Assembly (NCBI GenBank): GCA_002470515.1
Contig: DKML01000004.1
Location: 124,001 to 188,000 of the forward strand
From: Proteobacteria bacterium UBA7415
GTDB lineage: Bacteria > Pseudomonadota > Gammaproteobacteria > Arenicellales > Arenicellaceae
Direction of reading: 5' to 3'
DNA length: 64,000 nt
Shown here: positions 1 through 9,449 of the stretch, piece after piece
Position numbering within the stretch: position 1 is the first letter of the stretch
How the letters are laid out: each line of letters opens with the position of its first letter
Translations under genes and position numbers: made by a program
Notes under the pieces: model-generated
What the model saw: the letters and a program-made list of their open reading frames with translations, nothing else
Told to the model about the DNA's origin: nothing
Databases searched by the model: none

Positions 1-1
1 C

Positions 2-1426
2 GCAACCTCCGACTGGATGGAACTCGAAAAGCAACGCGGTATCTCGGTTACATCATCTGTGATGCAATTCGAGTACGACGGTAAGATGATCAACTTGCTC
101 GACACCCCAGGCCACGCTGACTTCTCAGAAGACACGTATAGAACCTTAACGGCCGTTGATTCTGCGTTAATGGTGATCGACATAGCTAAGGGTGTAGAAG
201 AACGTACGATTAAGCTGATGGACGTGTGCCGCTTGCGGACCACGCCCATCATGACATTCGTTAATAAGATGGATCGTGAGGGGCGCGACCCAATCGAAAT
301 CATGGACGAAGTAGAGTCAGTGCTCGACATATTGTGCGCACCTATGACATGGCCTATTGGTGGCGGTAAGCAATTTCGCGGCGTTTATCGTTTATACGAT
401 GACACGTTACATTTGTTTTCAGGTCGTCCAGGCAACTCAAAAACCGAAGATGTGTTTGTAAAAGGTATTAATTCAGCCGAAGCTGAGCAAGCGTTAGGTG
501 GAAAAATTACTGAGCTTCGCGATGAGCTAGAACTGCTTGAGGCTGCGAGTAATGCCTTTGATTTAGAGCTTTATCGTAGCGGTGTGCTTACGCCGGTGTT
601 TTTCGGTTCGGCTATTTCTAATTTGGGCGTAGATGAGTTAATGGCAAATTTTGCCAAGCATGCGCCACCACCACAGGGTCGCGAGGCCGAGACTCGAAAA
701 GTAGAGTCAAGCGAAGAAGTGTTCACAGGATTTGTGTTTAAGATTCAAGCCAACATGGATCCTTCTCATCACGACCGCATTGCGTTTTTAAGAGTGACCT
801 CGGGTCGATTCGAAAAAGGTAAAAAGCTGCGGCATGTAAGAATTAAGCGCGATGTGGTTATTAATAATGCCAGCTCGTTCATGGCGGCTAAGCGAGACCA
901 AGCCGATAGCGCTTATGCGGGCGACATTCTGGGTTTTCATAATCACGGAACTATTCAAATCGGTGATACGTTCACCGAAGGCGAAGAGCTAAAGTTTACG
1001 GGTATCCCTAACTTTGCGCCTGAGCTCTTTAGACGTGTGCAGCTCAAAGATCCGCTGCGTGCTAAAGCATTACAAAAGGGTTTGATCCAGTTAAGTGAAG
1101 AAGGAGCAACTCAGGTGTTTCGTCCAATGATCAATAATGATTTGATCTTGGGTGCGGTCGGTGTATTGCAGTTTGATGTAGTGGCTCATCGTCTTAAAAA
1201 CGAATATAACGTCGAAAGCCTGTTCGAGCCAGTGCAAGTGGCAACGGCGCGTTGGTTGCGTTTTCCAGACGCAAAAACCGAGCAAGACTTTTTGAGGAAG
1301 AACGAAGCAAATGTTGCGCTCGATGGTGCAGAACACATAACGTATATTGCGCCTAATATGGTTAACCTGCAGTTAACTATGGACCGCTGGCCAAAAGTTG
1401 AGTTTATGAAGACTCGCGAGATTTAA
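2..1426 (+). CDS. prfC: Peptide chain release factor 3 (RF3), 5' end outside window
   Basis: This is a translational GTPase that removes RF1/RF2 from the ribosome after termination. The reading frame is open from base 2, so the true start and the P-loop (G1) lie before the window. The first visible residues match the RF3 switch I region ([16 protein letters not shown]). G3 follows as [14 protein letters not shown] and G4 as NKMDRE, then the EF-Tu-like domain II and the RF3-specific C-terminal domain ending in MKTREI. EF-G is excluded because the segments after G4 follow RF3, with no EF-G domain IV. gltX follows on the same strand after 112 bases. Confidence 0.95.
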   Translation, partial: ATSDWMELEKQRGISVTSSVMQFEYDGKMINLLDTPGHADFSEDTYRTLTAVDSALMVIDIAKGVEERTIKLMDVCRLRTTPIMTFVNKMDREGRDPIEIMDEVESVLDILCAPMTWPIGGGKQFRGVYRLYDDTLHLFSGRPGNSKTEDVFVKGINSAEAEQALGGKITELRDELELLEAASNAFDLELYRSGVLTPVFFGSAISNLGVDELMANFAKHAPPPQGREAETRKVESSEEVFTGFVFKIQANMDPSHHDRIAFLRVTSGRFEKGKKLRHVRIKRDVVINNASSFMAAKRDQADSAYAGDILGFHNHGTIQIGDTFTEGEELKFTGIPNFAPELFRRVQLKDPLRAKALQKGLIQLSEEGATQVFRPMINNDLILGAVGVLQFDVVAHRLKNEYNVESLFEPVQVATARWLRFPDAKTEQDFLRKNEANVALDGAEHITYIAPNMVNLQLTMDRWPKVEFMKTREI

Positions 1427-1538
1427 CTATCTCTGCGATGTTTTTGGATCGCGTTGTTCGAAATAGCCAGCGAATAGCGATACAACTCGCAGACAAGCTA
1501 ACACCACAAACACAAATTTAAACAACGACTGGAAAACC

Positions 1539-2930
1539 ATGATTGTTACTCGCTTCCCCCCAAGCCCTACAGGTTACTTGCATTTAGGCGGCGCCCGCAC
1601 GGCGCTCTATTCGTGGCTGCATGCTCGCCAGAGTGAAGGTAAGTTTGTGCTTCGGATTGAAGACACAGATTTAGAGCGTTCTACGCCTGAGGCTGTTCAA
1701 GCGATTCTTGATGGTATGGAATGGCTCGGACTTGATTACGACGAAGGGCCTTTTTATCAGACCCAACGATTCGATCGTTACAGAGAAGTGACCCAGCAGT
1801 TGCTTGCAACCGACCATGCATACCATTGTGAATGTTCTAGAGAAAGGCTAGACATGATGCGTGAAGAGCAAAGAGCAGCTGGGCAAAAGCCTAAGTATGA
1901 CGGCCGTTGCCGTGACCTTAATCTTGAGCCAAGCGAGCAAACGGTAGTGCGTTTTAAGAACCCTCTTTTGGGCGAGGTCGTTATTGAGGACCAAGTAAAG
2001 GGCAATATCGTGGTTTCTAATCAAGAGCTAGATGACTTGATCATCGCGCGTCCTGACGGCGTTCCAACTTACAACTTGACCGTTGTTGTAGATGATTGGG
2101 ACATGGGCATTACTCATGTGATTCGTGGCGACGACCATGTAAACAACACGCCGCGCCAAATCAATATTCTTAGAGCGTTGAAGGCTGATGTACCTGCGTA
2201 CGCGCACGTGCCTATGATTTTAGGCGAAGATGGCGCACGTCTTTCAAAACGTCACGGGGCTGTTAGCGTTATGCAGTATCGCGATGACGGTATATTGCCC
2301 GAGGCGTTGCTCAATTATTTAGTGCGGTTAGGCTGGTCACACGGTGATCAAGAGCTGTTCAGCATGGACGAGCTCATGACCCTGTTTAAGATTGAAGACG
2401 TAAGCAAGGCTCCGTCAGCGTTTAATGTCGAAAAGCTTTTGTGGGTGAACCATGAAAAAATTAAAGCTATGCCGTTGGATGAGTTGGCGGATAAAGCGGA
2501 TTGGTATTTTCAGTCGGCGGGCATTACTCTTAAGGGCTATAGCAATGCGCTGGCAGTATTGGGCTTAATGCGCGACCGGTGCCATACCTTGCTAGAACTT
2601 GTAAAACAGAGCACGTTTTTCTTTAAGGGTGTCGAAAACTACGCCGAACCAGCGGTTAAAAAATGGATTAAAGAGGGTACGGGTGAATTGTTACAGGCGC
2701 TTGTCGAACGTTTGGATTCAGTTACTGATTGGCAGGCTGAATCAATTCAGTCTGAGTTGCAGACGTTGGTTAAAGAGCGCGAGTTAGGTTTTGCCAAGTT
2801 GGCGCAACCCATTCGAATTGCAGTGACGGGCGATGCAAATTCGCCATCAATAGACCAGACGCTCGAAGTGCTTGGCAAGAGCGAAAGCTTGCTACGCTTG
2901 CGCGCAGCGGCCGATCATTTTTCCACTTAG
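1539..2930 (+). CDS. gltX: Glutamyl-tRNA synthetase
   Basis: This class I synthetase charges tRNA-Glu with glutamate in the cytoplasm. At 463 residues it is near the usual size. The N-terminus reads RFPPSPTGYLHLGGARTAL, which contains the HIGH-type signature (H15-L-G-G). The KMSKS-type loop is LSKRHG at about residues 235-240. A helical anticodon-binding region fills the C-terminal third. The ATG at 1539 fits the family start exactly because the signature begins four residues in. I prefer GluRS to GlnRS because a clear glnS lies at 28986-30686. A strong hairpin follows the stop. Confidence 0.96.
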   Translation: MIVTRFPPSPTGYLHLGGARTALYSWLHARQSEGKFVLRIEDTDLERSTPEAVQAILDGMEWLGLDYDEGPFYQTQRFDRYREVTQQLLATDHAYHCECSRERLDMMREEQRAAGQKPKYDGRCRDLNLEPSEQTVVRFKNPLLGEVVIEDQVKGNIVVSNQELDDLIIARPDGVPTYNLTVVVDDWDMGITHVIRGDDHVNNTPRQINILRALKADVPAYAHVPMILGEDGARLSKRHGAVSVMQYRDDGILPEALLNYLVRLGWSHGDQELFSMDELMTLFKIEDVSKAPSAFNVEKLLWVNHEKIKAMPLDELADKADWYFQSAGITLKGYSNALAVLGLMRDRCHTLLELVKQSTFFFKGVENYAEPAVKKWIKEGTGELLQALVERLDSVTDWQAESIQSELQTLVKERELGFAKLAQPIRIAVTGDANSPSIDQTLEVLGKSESLLRLRAAADHFST

Positions 2931-2977
2931 GTCGCCGACACCCAAAGCAAAAAACGCCTAAGCTCACGGTTGACTTC

Positions 2978-3001
2978 TGCGCTAACACCCCCGTTAGCGC
3001 A
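2978..3001 (+). terminator. Stem-loop after gltX, probable terminator
   Basis: A perfect 9-bp stem (TGCGCTAAC / GTTAGCGCA) closes a 6-base loop 48 bases past the gltX stop. It is followed by a weak T-rich stretch (GCATTTCTTT). A second 6-bp hairpin (TGCGTG-TTAG-CACGCA, 3011-3026) lies just after. Position and structure suggest a terminator, but there is no long T run. Confidence 0.6.
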
Positions 3002-3026
3002 GCATTTCTTTGCGTGTTAGCACGCA

Positions 3027-4171
3027 ATACTTAATCACGCCCGCCGACTGACGACTGCGAACAAGTTTACGAACGAAAATATTCGTTAATATCGAAACTA
3101 GCTATCTGCATAGTCTTAACGAACATGACAGCATCGTCACTCTTGCCCATCAAGTCCTTAAGCCTGATAGGATTTATAAATATTGGGTGCGGTTAAGTCT
3201 TTGATTTAGATTTGGTTTTACCTTTTTGCTAGACAGTTTTCAGCTGCAGTTAGCGCGGTTTTTCAGGCCAAGAGTCGGTTTAAATTGGCTGACAATTTGT
3301 TTAGTAATTGTTAAAAAAGATGCCACTAAATTGCCACTAGTTTGCTATTCCGAAAGTTAATAGCGCTCTGTACGAAGATAGGGCTTGGCTTATCACCTCA
3401 TTCCAGTATAGACTTTGATGCTCAAGTTCTGCACAAGACAGAGCCTGCAGTAAAAAGAAAAATGGTCTCTTCTCGAGTCTCGACGAGTTCAGAGTGTATG
3501 GTTTTGCTCCAAGATTTGTTACGGATTAAGTAAGAAGGCCAACCATGGGAGGCGGCGCAAGATTCAAATGAATCTTACGTCGTTGATAAGTTGTACAGTC
3601 TGTTTTGAGTTTTTATTCTTTACGGTTTGTGCATAGACGCTTACGAATATCCAGCGCCAGTGTTGTAGCAATGTAGTTGCGACGTTGTGGTTAGGTAGAG
3701 GTTATAGCTCTTTAGCGGCCCGCTTTATCCTTTGTCAGGATTCGGTGAGTAGCGATATTTGAGCCATAATCTTAGTGGGTAGTTATCCTTCCTTTCATCG
3801 GTGCTTTCTAGGCACCAGTTTTCTTCTTTCTGTTGATGCTTACTTTTGTGTTGCTGGCAATCGCATCGAAGTTCAATGTGATTGCAGGCGACTTGGCAGA
3901 ATGCGTTTATTGTTTTAGACGCTTATTGAATTAAAGAAGATCTGGCTTAGTTTTAGTGGCTGAATGTTATGCCTTAGCTCTAGGTCGTTTTTAGAAGTAG
4001 GTGGTTAGTTGCAGGCGCGCAGTTAAACGCAGGCACTTAACAGCAAGCTTTTTAAAACGTGGGTCGATTTTTAACGAATCGAGAAAAGTGCTACTAGATC
4101 CCTAATAGTGTTTTGATCGGTATTTACTGAATCTAGCAAACTAGGTTTCATTACAAGAGGTTATTTTGAAA
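3027..4171. other. Long intergenic stretch without a recognisable gene
   Basis: About 1.1 kb separates gltX from the TonB operon. I see no convincing coding frame, tRNA or known riboswitch. One open frame of 63 codons (3342-3533) has no good ribosome site and no recognisable product. A 7-bp hairpin (AAGATTC-AAAT-GAATCTT, 3559-3576) is present. The DNA is T-rich on the plus strand. It may hold the promoter and leader of the operon starting at 4172, a small RNA, or the remains of a decayed gene. Confidence 0.5.
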
Positions 4172-4864
4172 ATGAAAAAAACTTTGTTGAATTGGACGAG
4201 TCGAGCTGTGGCAGTTGTTGCCATTGGCCTGGTCTCTACAATCGTCTCGGCGCAGTCAGCGAGCGGACAATCTGTAGATCAGGTTTTCGCACGTGAACTC
4301 AAGTTGGTAGAGGGCCTTAAGGTCTATAACGACCAGCTCAATGCACAGTTGAGAGCTCAAGGCGTTGCGCGAGCAGAAATTCTTAAGTCTATCGAAGACT
4401 CAAAAGGCCTCGAAGAGCAGGTTGCTCCTTTGTTGAGCACTATGCTTTCAGCTTTGGATAAATTTGTTCAAGCTGATTTGCCGTTTCATCAAGAAGATCG
4501 AATGGACAGCATTGGCCGACTTAAGGCTCTTATGAGTAATCCAGAAGCGCGTACTTCAGATCGCTTCCGCAATATTATGGACATCTACACGTCTGAGATC
4601 GAATATGGTAATACGTTCGAAGCTTACCGTGGTTCGATTCCTGTTGATGGCGAAGATACTGTTCTTGATATTTTGCGTATTGGTCGCTTGTCGTTGTACG
4701 CCCAAACAGATGATCGCAAGCGATCGTTTATGTGGGATAAAGCGTCTGGACAGTGGGTTGACATTGATTCGCATCGCGACATCCGTACAGCCATTAAAGT
4801 TGCAAGCAAAACGGTAGCTCCAGAGTTATTGAGCTTGCCAGTTTCTGCGCCGGAGGGAACATAG
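4172..4864 (+). CDS. DUF3450 family periplasmic protein, copy 1
   Basis: This is a TonB-system accessory protein of unknown biochemical role, found next to TtpC/ExbB genes in marine gammaproteobacteria. A signal peptide (about residues 1-28, ending ...STIVSAQ) precedes a coiled-coil-like helix. The family segments LEEQVAPLLSTML, DLPFHQEDR and a tryptophan-containing 'W' stretch near the end follow. I use the ATG at 4172. A TTG two codons earlier (4166) sits closer to the AAGAGG ribosome site at 4155-4160 and is possible. It ends one base before the TtpC gene, so the two are probably coupled. A paralogue is at 9450-10238. Confidence 0.82.
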   Translation: MKKTLLNWTSRAVAVVAIGLVSTIVSAQSASGQSVDQVFARELKLVEGLKVYNDQLNAQLRAQGVARAEILKSIEDSKGLEEQVAPLLSTMLSALDKFVQADLPFHQEDRMDSIGRLKALMSNPEARTSDRFRNIMDIYTSEIEYGNTFEAYRGSIPVDGEDTVLDILRIGRLSLYAQTDDRKRSFMWDKASGQWVDIDSHRDIRTAIKVASKTVAPELLSLPVSAPEGT

Positions 4865-4865
4865 T

Positions 4866-6209
4866 ATGAAGGGTTTATTCACGACAGCAGCATTTTTAGC
4901 TGCACTAGCGGTGATGCCAATTCAAGCGCAAACGGTTGATCAATTATATGACCAAGTGCGCAGTGGTAACTTCGAAAAATCAGAAGCTGCAATCGAAATG
5001 GAAAAACGTTTCGCATCTGCAGGTGCCGGCAAACAAGCGATTGTTGAGCAGTTGCGCGCACAACGCGCTCAGTTAGAAGCACAAGCTAACTCAACTGAAG
5101 ACCAATTTGCGGTTAACGACGAAGCTCTAAATGCTTTACGTAACAACCGTGAAAAAGCTTTAGGCGATCTTAAAGAGCTTTTTGGAGCTGTACAGCAAGT
5201 ATTAGGCGAAGCCGAAGCAGGCTTTTCAACGTCAGTAATTTCTGCGCAATTCCCCACTCGCACAGACTCTTTCGACGAGATTTCTGCAAAAGTATCTAAC
5301 CAGAGTAACGAGTTAGTAACGGCTGCTGAGATCGAAAGTGTATGGCAAGCGGTATTCGCCGAAATGGTAGAGCAAGGCAAGGTTGCACGATTCTCAACTC
5401 CGGTCGCTACAGCGTCTGGTGGTAAAGAGGAGCAATCGGTTGTGCGTGTTGGTAGTTTTAACCTAATCGGAGACGGAACGTACTTAAGTTACGGAGCTGG
5501 TTCGGTTGCTGAGCTTCCGCGCCAACCCTCAGGTGCTGCATCAGGTCAAGCGGCTAGTCTTTATGGCGCAAGCGCTGGTGAAGTGGTTGAGTTCTCGATT
5601 GACCCTACTAAAGGAACTTTGTTAGGTTCTTTGGTTGAGTCACCGAGTCTTATGGAGCGTGTTAACCAGGGTGGTACGGTTGGTTACATCATTTTAAGTG
5701 TTGGTTTTATCGCAGCGCTAATCGCGTTCTATAAAATCTTTACACTCTTTGGTGTTGCTTCAGCAGTTCAGAAGCAAGCCAAGAACCCAGACTCACCTAG
5801 CTCGAACAATCCATTAGGACGCGTTCTGAAAGCCGTTACTGATAACCCGAAATCGGATACAGAAGCAATGGAGTTACGTTTGTCTGAAGCGATTATGAAA
5901 GAAACGCCAAAATTAACATCATGGTTGATGTTTATTAAGATCGTTTCGGTTGTTGCACCATTGGCGGGTCTATTAGGTACGGTACTCGGTATGATCGAGA
6001 CGTTCCAATCGATCACATTGTTTGGTGCTGGCGATCCTAAGTTGATGGCTGGTGGTATTTCAACTGCACTTGTAACCACAGTATGTGGTCTTGTGGTTGC
6101 GATTCCGATCGTACTTCTCCATACAGCAGCGGCCAGTAAGGCAAAGCGTGTTGAGGAAATTCTAGAAGAACAAGCGGCCGGTATGGTTGCTCGTAAACTA
6201 GAGAAGTAA
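4866..6209 (+). CDS. TtpC-like MotA/TolQ/ExbB protein with long periplasmic N-terminus, copy 1
   Basis: This is an inner-membrane proton-channel-type protein. In Vibrio, TtpC is a fourth component needed by the TonB2 system. A signal peptide (MKGLFTTAAFLAALAVMPIQAQ) leads into an alpha-helical periplasmic region of about 250 residues. A membrane helix lies near residues 271-296. The MotA/TolQ/ExbB domain follows with two helices (about 351-377 and 399-423) carrying LAGLLGTVLGMIETFQ and the GGISTALVTTVCGL signature. At 447 residues it is far longer than plain ExbB (about 170-250), which marks it as TtpC-type. The next gene, at 6275, is the short ExbB partner. Confidence 0.85.
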   Translation: MKGLFTTAAFLAALAVMPIQAQTVDQLYDQVRSGNFEKSEAAIEMEKRFASAGAGKQAIVEQLRAQRAQLEAQANSTEDQFAVNDEALNALRNNREKALGDLKELFGAVQQVLGEAEAGFSTSVISAQFPTRTDSFDEISAKVSNQSNELVTAAEIESVWQAVFAEMVEQGKVARFSTPVATASGGKEEQSVVRVGSFNLIGDGTYLSYGAGSVAELPRQPSGAASGQAASLYGASAGEVVEFSIDPTKGTLLGSLVESPSLMERVNQGGTVGYIILSVGFIAALIAFYKIFTLFGVASAVQKQAKNPDSPSSNNPLGRVLKAVTDNPKSDTEAMELRLSEAIMKETPKLTSWLMFIKIVSVVAPLAGLLGTVLGMIETFQSITLFGAGDPKLMAGGISTALVTTVCGLVVAIPIVLLHTAAASKAKRVEEILEEQAAGMVARKLEK

Positions 6210-6274
6210 TCACGATATAGCTTGGCCGCAGTAAAAATTTTGCCGCGGCCAGGTTAATACCGACAGAGGTTTAT

Positions 6275-6805
6275 ATGCCAGATTTTATTGTAGCGATTCC
6301 TGAGCACATCCGAGATTTTATGGAGCTTGGCGGTCCAGTTCTGTATCTTATTGCCGCACTCTTATTAGTGATGTGGTATATGATTTTGGAGCGTATTTTC
6401 TATTTTCGTGGTCCTCACAAAGACGCTGTTAAAGCAGCGATTCACGAGTGGGAAGCTCGCTCAGAACGTAACTCTTGGGCAGCGCATCAAGTACGTGAAC
6501 AGCTCATTTCGTCCGTTGCCTCTAAGGCAAAGGAAAACCTATCTATGATTCAAGCTTGCGTAGCCTTAGCTCCGTTGTTTGGATTGTTGGGTACGGTGAC
6601 GGGAATGATCGAAGTGTTCCAAGTAATGGCTATTAGTGGATCTTCGAACGCGCGTGCTATGGCCGGTGGCGTATCACGAGCGACGGTACCTACTATGGCG
6701 GGCATGGTTGCAGCTCTTTCCGGCTTGTTCTTAAGTTTTTGGTTGTTGAGACGCGCTGAACAAGAGCGAGAATCATTAAGCGAAAACCTAACGCTGGATC
6801 ATTAA
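6275..6805 (+). CDS. exbB: ExbB-type biopolymer transport protein (TonB2 system)
   Basis: This is the proton-channel subunit that, with ExbD, drives TonB in the inner membrane. It has 176 residues, the short form typical of ExbB2. Three membrane helices are visible at about residues 19-42, 92-115 and 130-158. The signatures LFGLLGTVTGMIEVF and AMAGGVSRATVPTMAGM fit the MotA/TolQ/ExbB family. It lies 65 bases after the TtpC-like gene and 77 bases before exbD, on the same strand. It is the only short ExbB in the nine-gene cluster. The second half of the cluster has none. Confidence 0.88.
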   Translation: MPDFIVAIPEHIRDFMELGGPVLYLIAALLLVMWYMILERIFYFRGPHKDAVKAAIHEWEARSERNSWAAHQVREQLISSVASKAKENLSMIQACVALAPLFGLLGTVTGMIEVFQVMAISGSSNARAMAGGVSRATVPTMAGMVAALSGLFLSFWLLRRAEQERESLSENLTLDH

Positions 6806-6882
6806 AAGAGGTATGGCACTCACAGCGTTCAAAAACGCAACATGTGAGCCACGCTCTTAGCATTAACTAACGAGACACATCA

Positions 6883-7284
6883 ATGAGACGAATTCGTAAA
6901 AAGCAAGAGGAAGACGCAAAGATCGATATCACGCCCATGCTGGACGTGGTTTTCATCATGCTTATTTTCTTCATCGTAACCGCAAGCTTTATTAAGGAGA
7001 GTGGCGTAAATGTTGAGAAACCAGAAGCCGTTACTTCAATCAAAAAGCCAAAAGCGACTATCTTATTGGCGATTGATGCAAACGACGAGATCTGGCTTGA
7101 TAAAAACAACATTGACCCGCGCGCTATTAAAGCAACGATTGGACGCCTAAGAGCAGAAAATCCAGAGGGTGAAGTTGTGGTTCAGGCAGATGTCGAATCA
7201 ACAGCTGAGGCGGTCATTAAAGTTATTGACGCCCTTAAAGATGCTGGAATTGAAATTCCTTCTATCGCTACTAAATCGGAGTAA
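6883..7284 (+). CDS. exbD: ExbD-type biopolymer transport protein, copy 1
   Basis: This single-span protein works with ExbB to couple the proton gradient to TonB. It has 133 residues: a short cytoplasmic arm, one helix, and a periplasmic ExbD domain. The helix contains DITPMLDVVFIMLIFF, with Asp21 matching the proton-translocating aspartate of ExbD/TolR. The periplasmic part ends in VIKVIDALKDAGIEIPSIAT, the usual C-terminal beta-alpha-beta element. tonB follows after 5 bases, which indicates one operon. Confidence 0.92.
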   Translation: MRRIRKKQEEDAKIDITPMLDVVFIMLIFFIVTASFIKESGVNVEKPEAVTSIKKPKATILLAIDANDEIWLDKNNIDPRAIKATIGRLRAENPEGEVVVQADVESTAEAVIKVIDALKDAGIEIPSIATKSE

Positions 7285-7289
7285 GGCAA

Positions 7290-7889
7290 ATGGCTAGAAA
7301 TATTCAATCTTTTGCTCTCGCTATTTTGATTACCCTAGGGTTAATCCTGGGGATGTACGGACTGATTAAGATGGATGAGCCTGAGCTGGGCGAGAGTAGC
7401 GATTCTATTCTCCCTAGTTTCAATCAAGCACCAGAAAACGACGAAGTACGCACGATTGCACCGAAGCCTGATCGTCCCGACGATATTCAAGAGGCTCCAG
7501 ATGTTCCTGAAACTGAGATCATCCCGGATAATCTCGATATCGACGCGGATCTTTCGATGGGTGCGGTTCAAATCGGCATTAACCGTGAATTGTCAGGCTT
7601 TAACTCAGCTGATGGTGAGTTTTTGCCAATTTTTCGCCCCCCACCGATCTATCCACGACGAGCGGCAGAACGCGGCTTGTGCGGTTCAGTTGAATTAGAG
7701 TTTACTGTGACAGCTGATGGTGGAGTAGTCGACCCAGTTGTTACGTCAAGTACATCGTCTATGTTTGAATCTGCGGCTAAGAAGGCGTCACTCAAATACA
7801 AGTACAAACCGCGGCAAGTTGGCGGAAAACCAGTTGATGTGTTTAACGTGCCGATTCGTGTTGTGTTTGAAATGGAAGATGGCTGTTAG
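7290..7889 (+). CDS. tonB: TonB family energy transducer (TonB2-like)
   Basis: This protein passes energy from ExbBD to outer-membrane TonB-dependent receptors. Its 199 residues comprise a cytoplasmic stub, one N-terminal helix (about residues 8-26), an acidic proline-rich spacer (PKPDRPDDIQEAPDVPETE), and a TonB C-terminal domain (PPIYPRRAAERGLCGSVELE to the end). The short spacer fits TonB2 rather than the longer TonB1. It is the only intact TonB in the window. The receiver-TonB gene at 15286-16832 is frameshifted. Confidence 0.92.
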   Translation: MARNIQSFALAILITLGLILGMYGLIKMDEPELGESSDSILPSFNQAPENDEVRTIAPKPDRPDDIQEAPDVPETEIIPDNLDIDADLSMGAVQIGINRELSGFNSADGEFLPIFRPPPIYPRRAAERGLCGSVELEFTVTADGGVVDPVVTSSTSSMFESAAKKASLKYKYKPRQVGGKPVDVFNVPIRVVFEMEDGC

Positions 7890-7981
7890 TCGAATAATAT
7901 CGACCTGTTAAAAGCGGCAGTACGACTCCCGCTCACACAAATACAGCAAGTTTAACCAGTCAGTTTTAGAGGTTATCTATT

Positions 7982-9370
7982 ATGAAATTAGTATCTGAAA
8001 AAACCAAGCAAGAGAACTATATGGCTATCGTTCGACGATATTCATTAGTTTCAGTAATCGCTATTGGTGTTGTTGCAGCGGTTCCTTTTACGCCTATCTT
8101 GAGTAACGATTCTGTCGCGCAAGCGCAAGAAGAAGAGGCTGCGCCACCCAAAAGAGGTACTCGCGTCCTCTCTATTCGCCAAAAGCACATGAAGTCGTTT
8201 GAAGCGATTAATGAGGCTTTTGAAGTAGAAAACTATACAGAAGTAAGCAATCTACTCAGAAAGGTAGAAGCGGACCAAGAACTCAACAATATTGAAAAAT
8301 ATTATGTCTACGTATTCAGAGGTAATATCGCTTTTTCTCGTGATGACCTGCAGGGAGCGTTGCGTGAGTTCAAGGCGATTACAACCGTTCGCGAAGGCGT
8401 TCCTGTTGGCAACTACAATGCAAATCTTTACACAATTGCTCAGGTCTATTTTTCGTTAGAAAACTACTCTGAGGCATTAAATTACGCAAGACAGTGGTTT
8501 AACACACAAGAATCTCCTAGCGCAGATGGCTATATGCTGATTGGTCAAGCTCAGTACATGCTTAAGCGTTACGATGATGCGCTGCCAAATGTTCAACAAG
8601 GTATCAATAAGTATGTCGAGGTTGGAGCCATCCCTAAAGAAGGTTGGTTAAACTTATTGAGCAATATTTATCGTCAAAAGGACCAATTCGACAAGATGGT
8701 ACCGGTTCTTAAACAATTGGTTCAGCATTATCCGAAAAAGACGTATCTAATTACCTTGGCGGGTGTCTATAACGAATTAGAGCAACAAACGAAAATGACT
8801 GCTTTGTACCAAGCTATGTATGACCAAGGACTTCTGACGAGCGAGTCAGAGCTGGTAACACTTGCTTCCCTAAAGCTGTCTGAGGACAACCCGTATAAAG
8901 CGAGCGAAGTTATGAAAAAAGGCTTTGATTCGGGCATTGTAAAGAAGAACCTAAAGAACTATCGAACTTTTGCGCAAGCGTTATATGCTGCTCGCGAGTA
9001 CGAAGACGCGTTGGTTCCACTTGCGCAAGCAGCGAAAATGTCAACTGATGGCAAACTCTATGACCAATTAGGGCAATCGTATTTGGCGCTTAATCGTTGG
9101 AAAGAAGCAGAGTCTGCTTTTAAGAGTGCGTTGAGTAAGGGCAAATTGGGAGACGGTATTGGCAACACAAAAGTTAGTCTCGGGTCTGTCCAGTTTGAGC
9201 AAAAAAATTATGAAGCGGCCAAAAAGACTTTTCAGTCTGCAACGCAACATGACAAGGTTTCGGATATTGCAGGAAAGTGGGCTAAGTACGTCGATAATGA
9301 AGTTATGCGACTTGCCGAACTCAGAAAAGAAATTGTAATTAACACTGACGTAGAGCCGGTGTCTGGATAG
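7982..9370 (+). CDS. TPR protein of the TonB2 cluster
   Basis: This is a probable periplasmic tetratricopeptide-repeat protein. An N-terminal hydrophobic stretch (about residues 24-42, ending near SVAQAQ) looks like a signal sequence. Helical TPR-type repeats then run over nearly the whole protein, for example ALNYARQWFNTQESPSADGY and WKEAESAFKSAL. TPR proteins regularly end TtpC/ExbBD/TonB2 clusters. An AGAGG ribosome site (7969-7973) supports the ATG at 7982; an internal ATG at 8021 is an alternative. The role is unknown, perhaps scaffolding for the energising complex. The second gene set starts 79 bases downstream. Confidence 0.8.
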   Translation: MKLVSEKTKQENYMAIVRRYSLVSVIAIGVVAAVPFTPILSNDSVAQAQEEEAAPPKRGTRVLSIRQKHMKSFEAINEAFEVENYTEVSNLLRKVEADQELNNIEKYYVYVFRGNIAFSRDDLQGALREFKAITTVREGVPVGNYNANLYTIAQVYFSLENYSEALNYARQWFNTQESPSADGYMLIGQAQYMLKRYDDALPNVQQGINKYVEVGAIPKEGWLNLLSNIYRQKDQFDKMVPVLKQLVQHYPKKTYLITLAGVYNELEQQTKMTALYQAMYDQGLLTSESELVTLASLKLSEDNPYKASEVMKKGFDSGIVKKNLKNYRTFAQALYAAREYEDALVPLAQAAKMSTDGKLYDQLGQSYLALNRWKEAESAFKSALSKGKLGDGIGNTKVSLGSVQFEQKNYEAAKKTFQSATQHDKVSDIAGKWAKYVDNEVMRLAELRKEIVINTDVEPVSG

Positions 9371-9449
9371 TGAAATCCGTTTTACTTACCATTCCGAGTG
9401 TTTTATTTACAACAGAGCCACGAATCCATGGCTGGATTAGAGGATTAAT

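Noticed and set aside
3342..3533. A 63-codon open frame in the gap after gltX
   Set aside because: It has no clear ribosome site and no recognisable motif, and its length is expected by chance in 1.1 kb.
4000..4171. Fur box before the TonB operon
   Set aside because: No stretch resembling the GATAATGATAATCATTATC consensus was found in the bases before the first gene.
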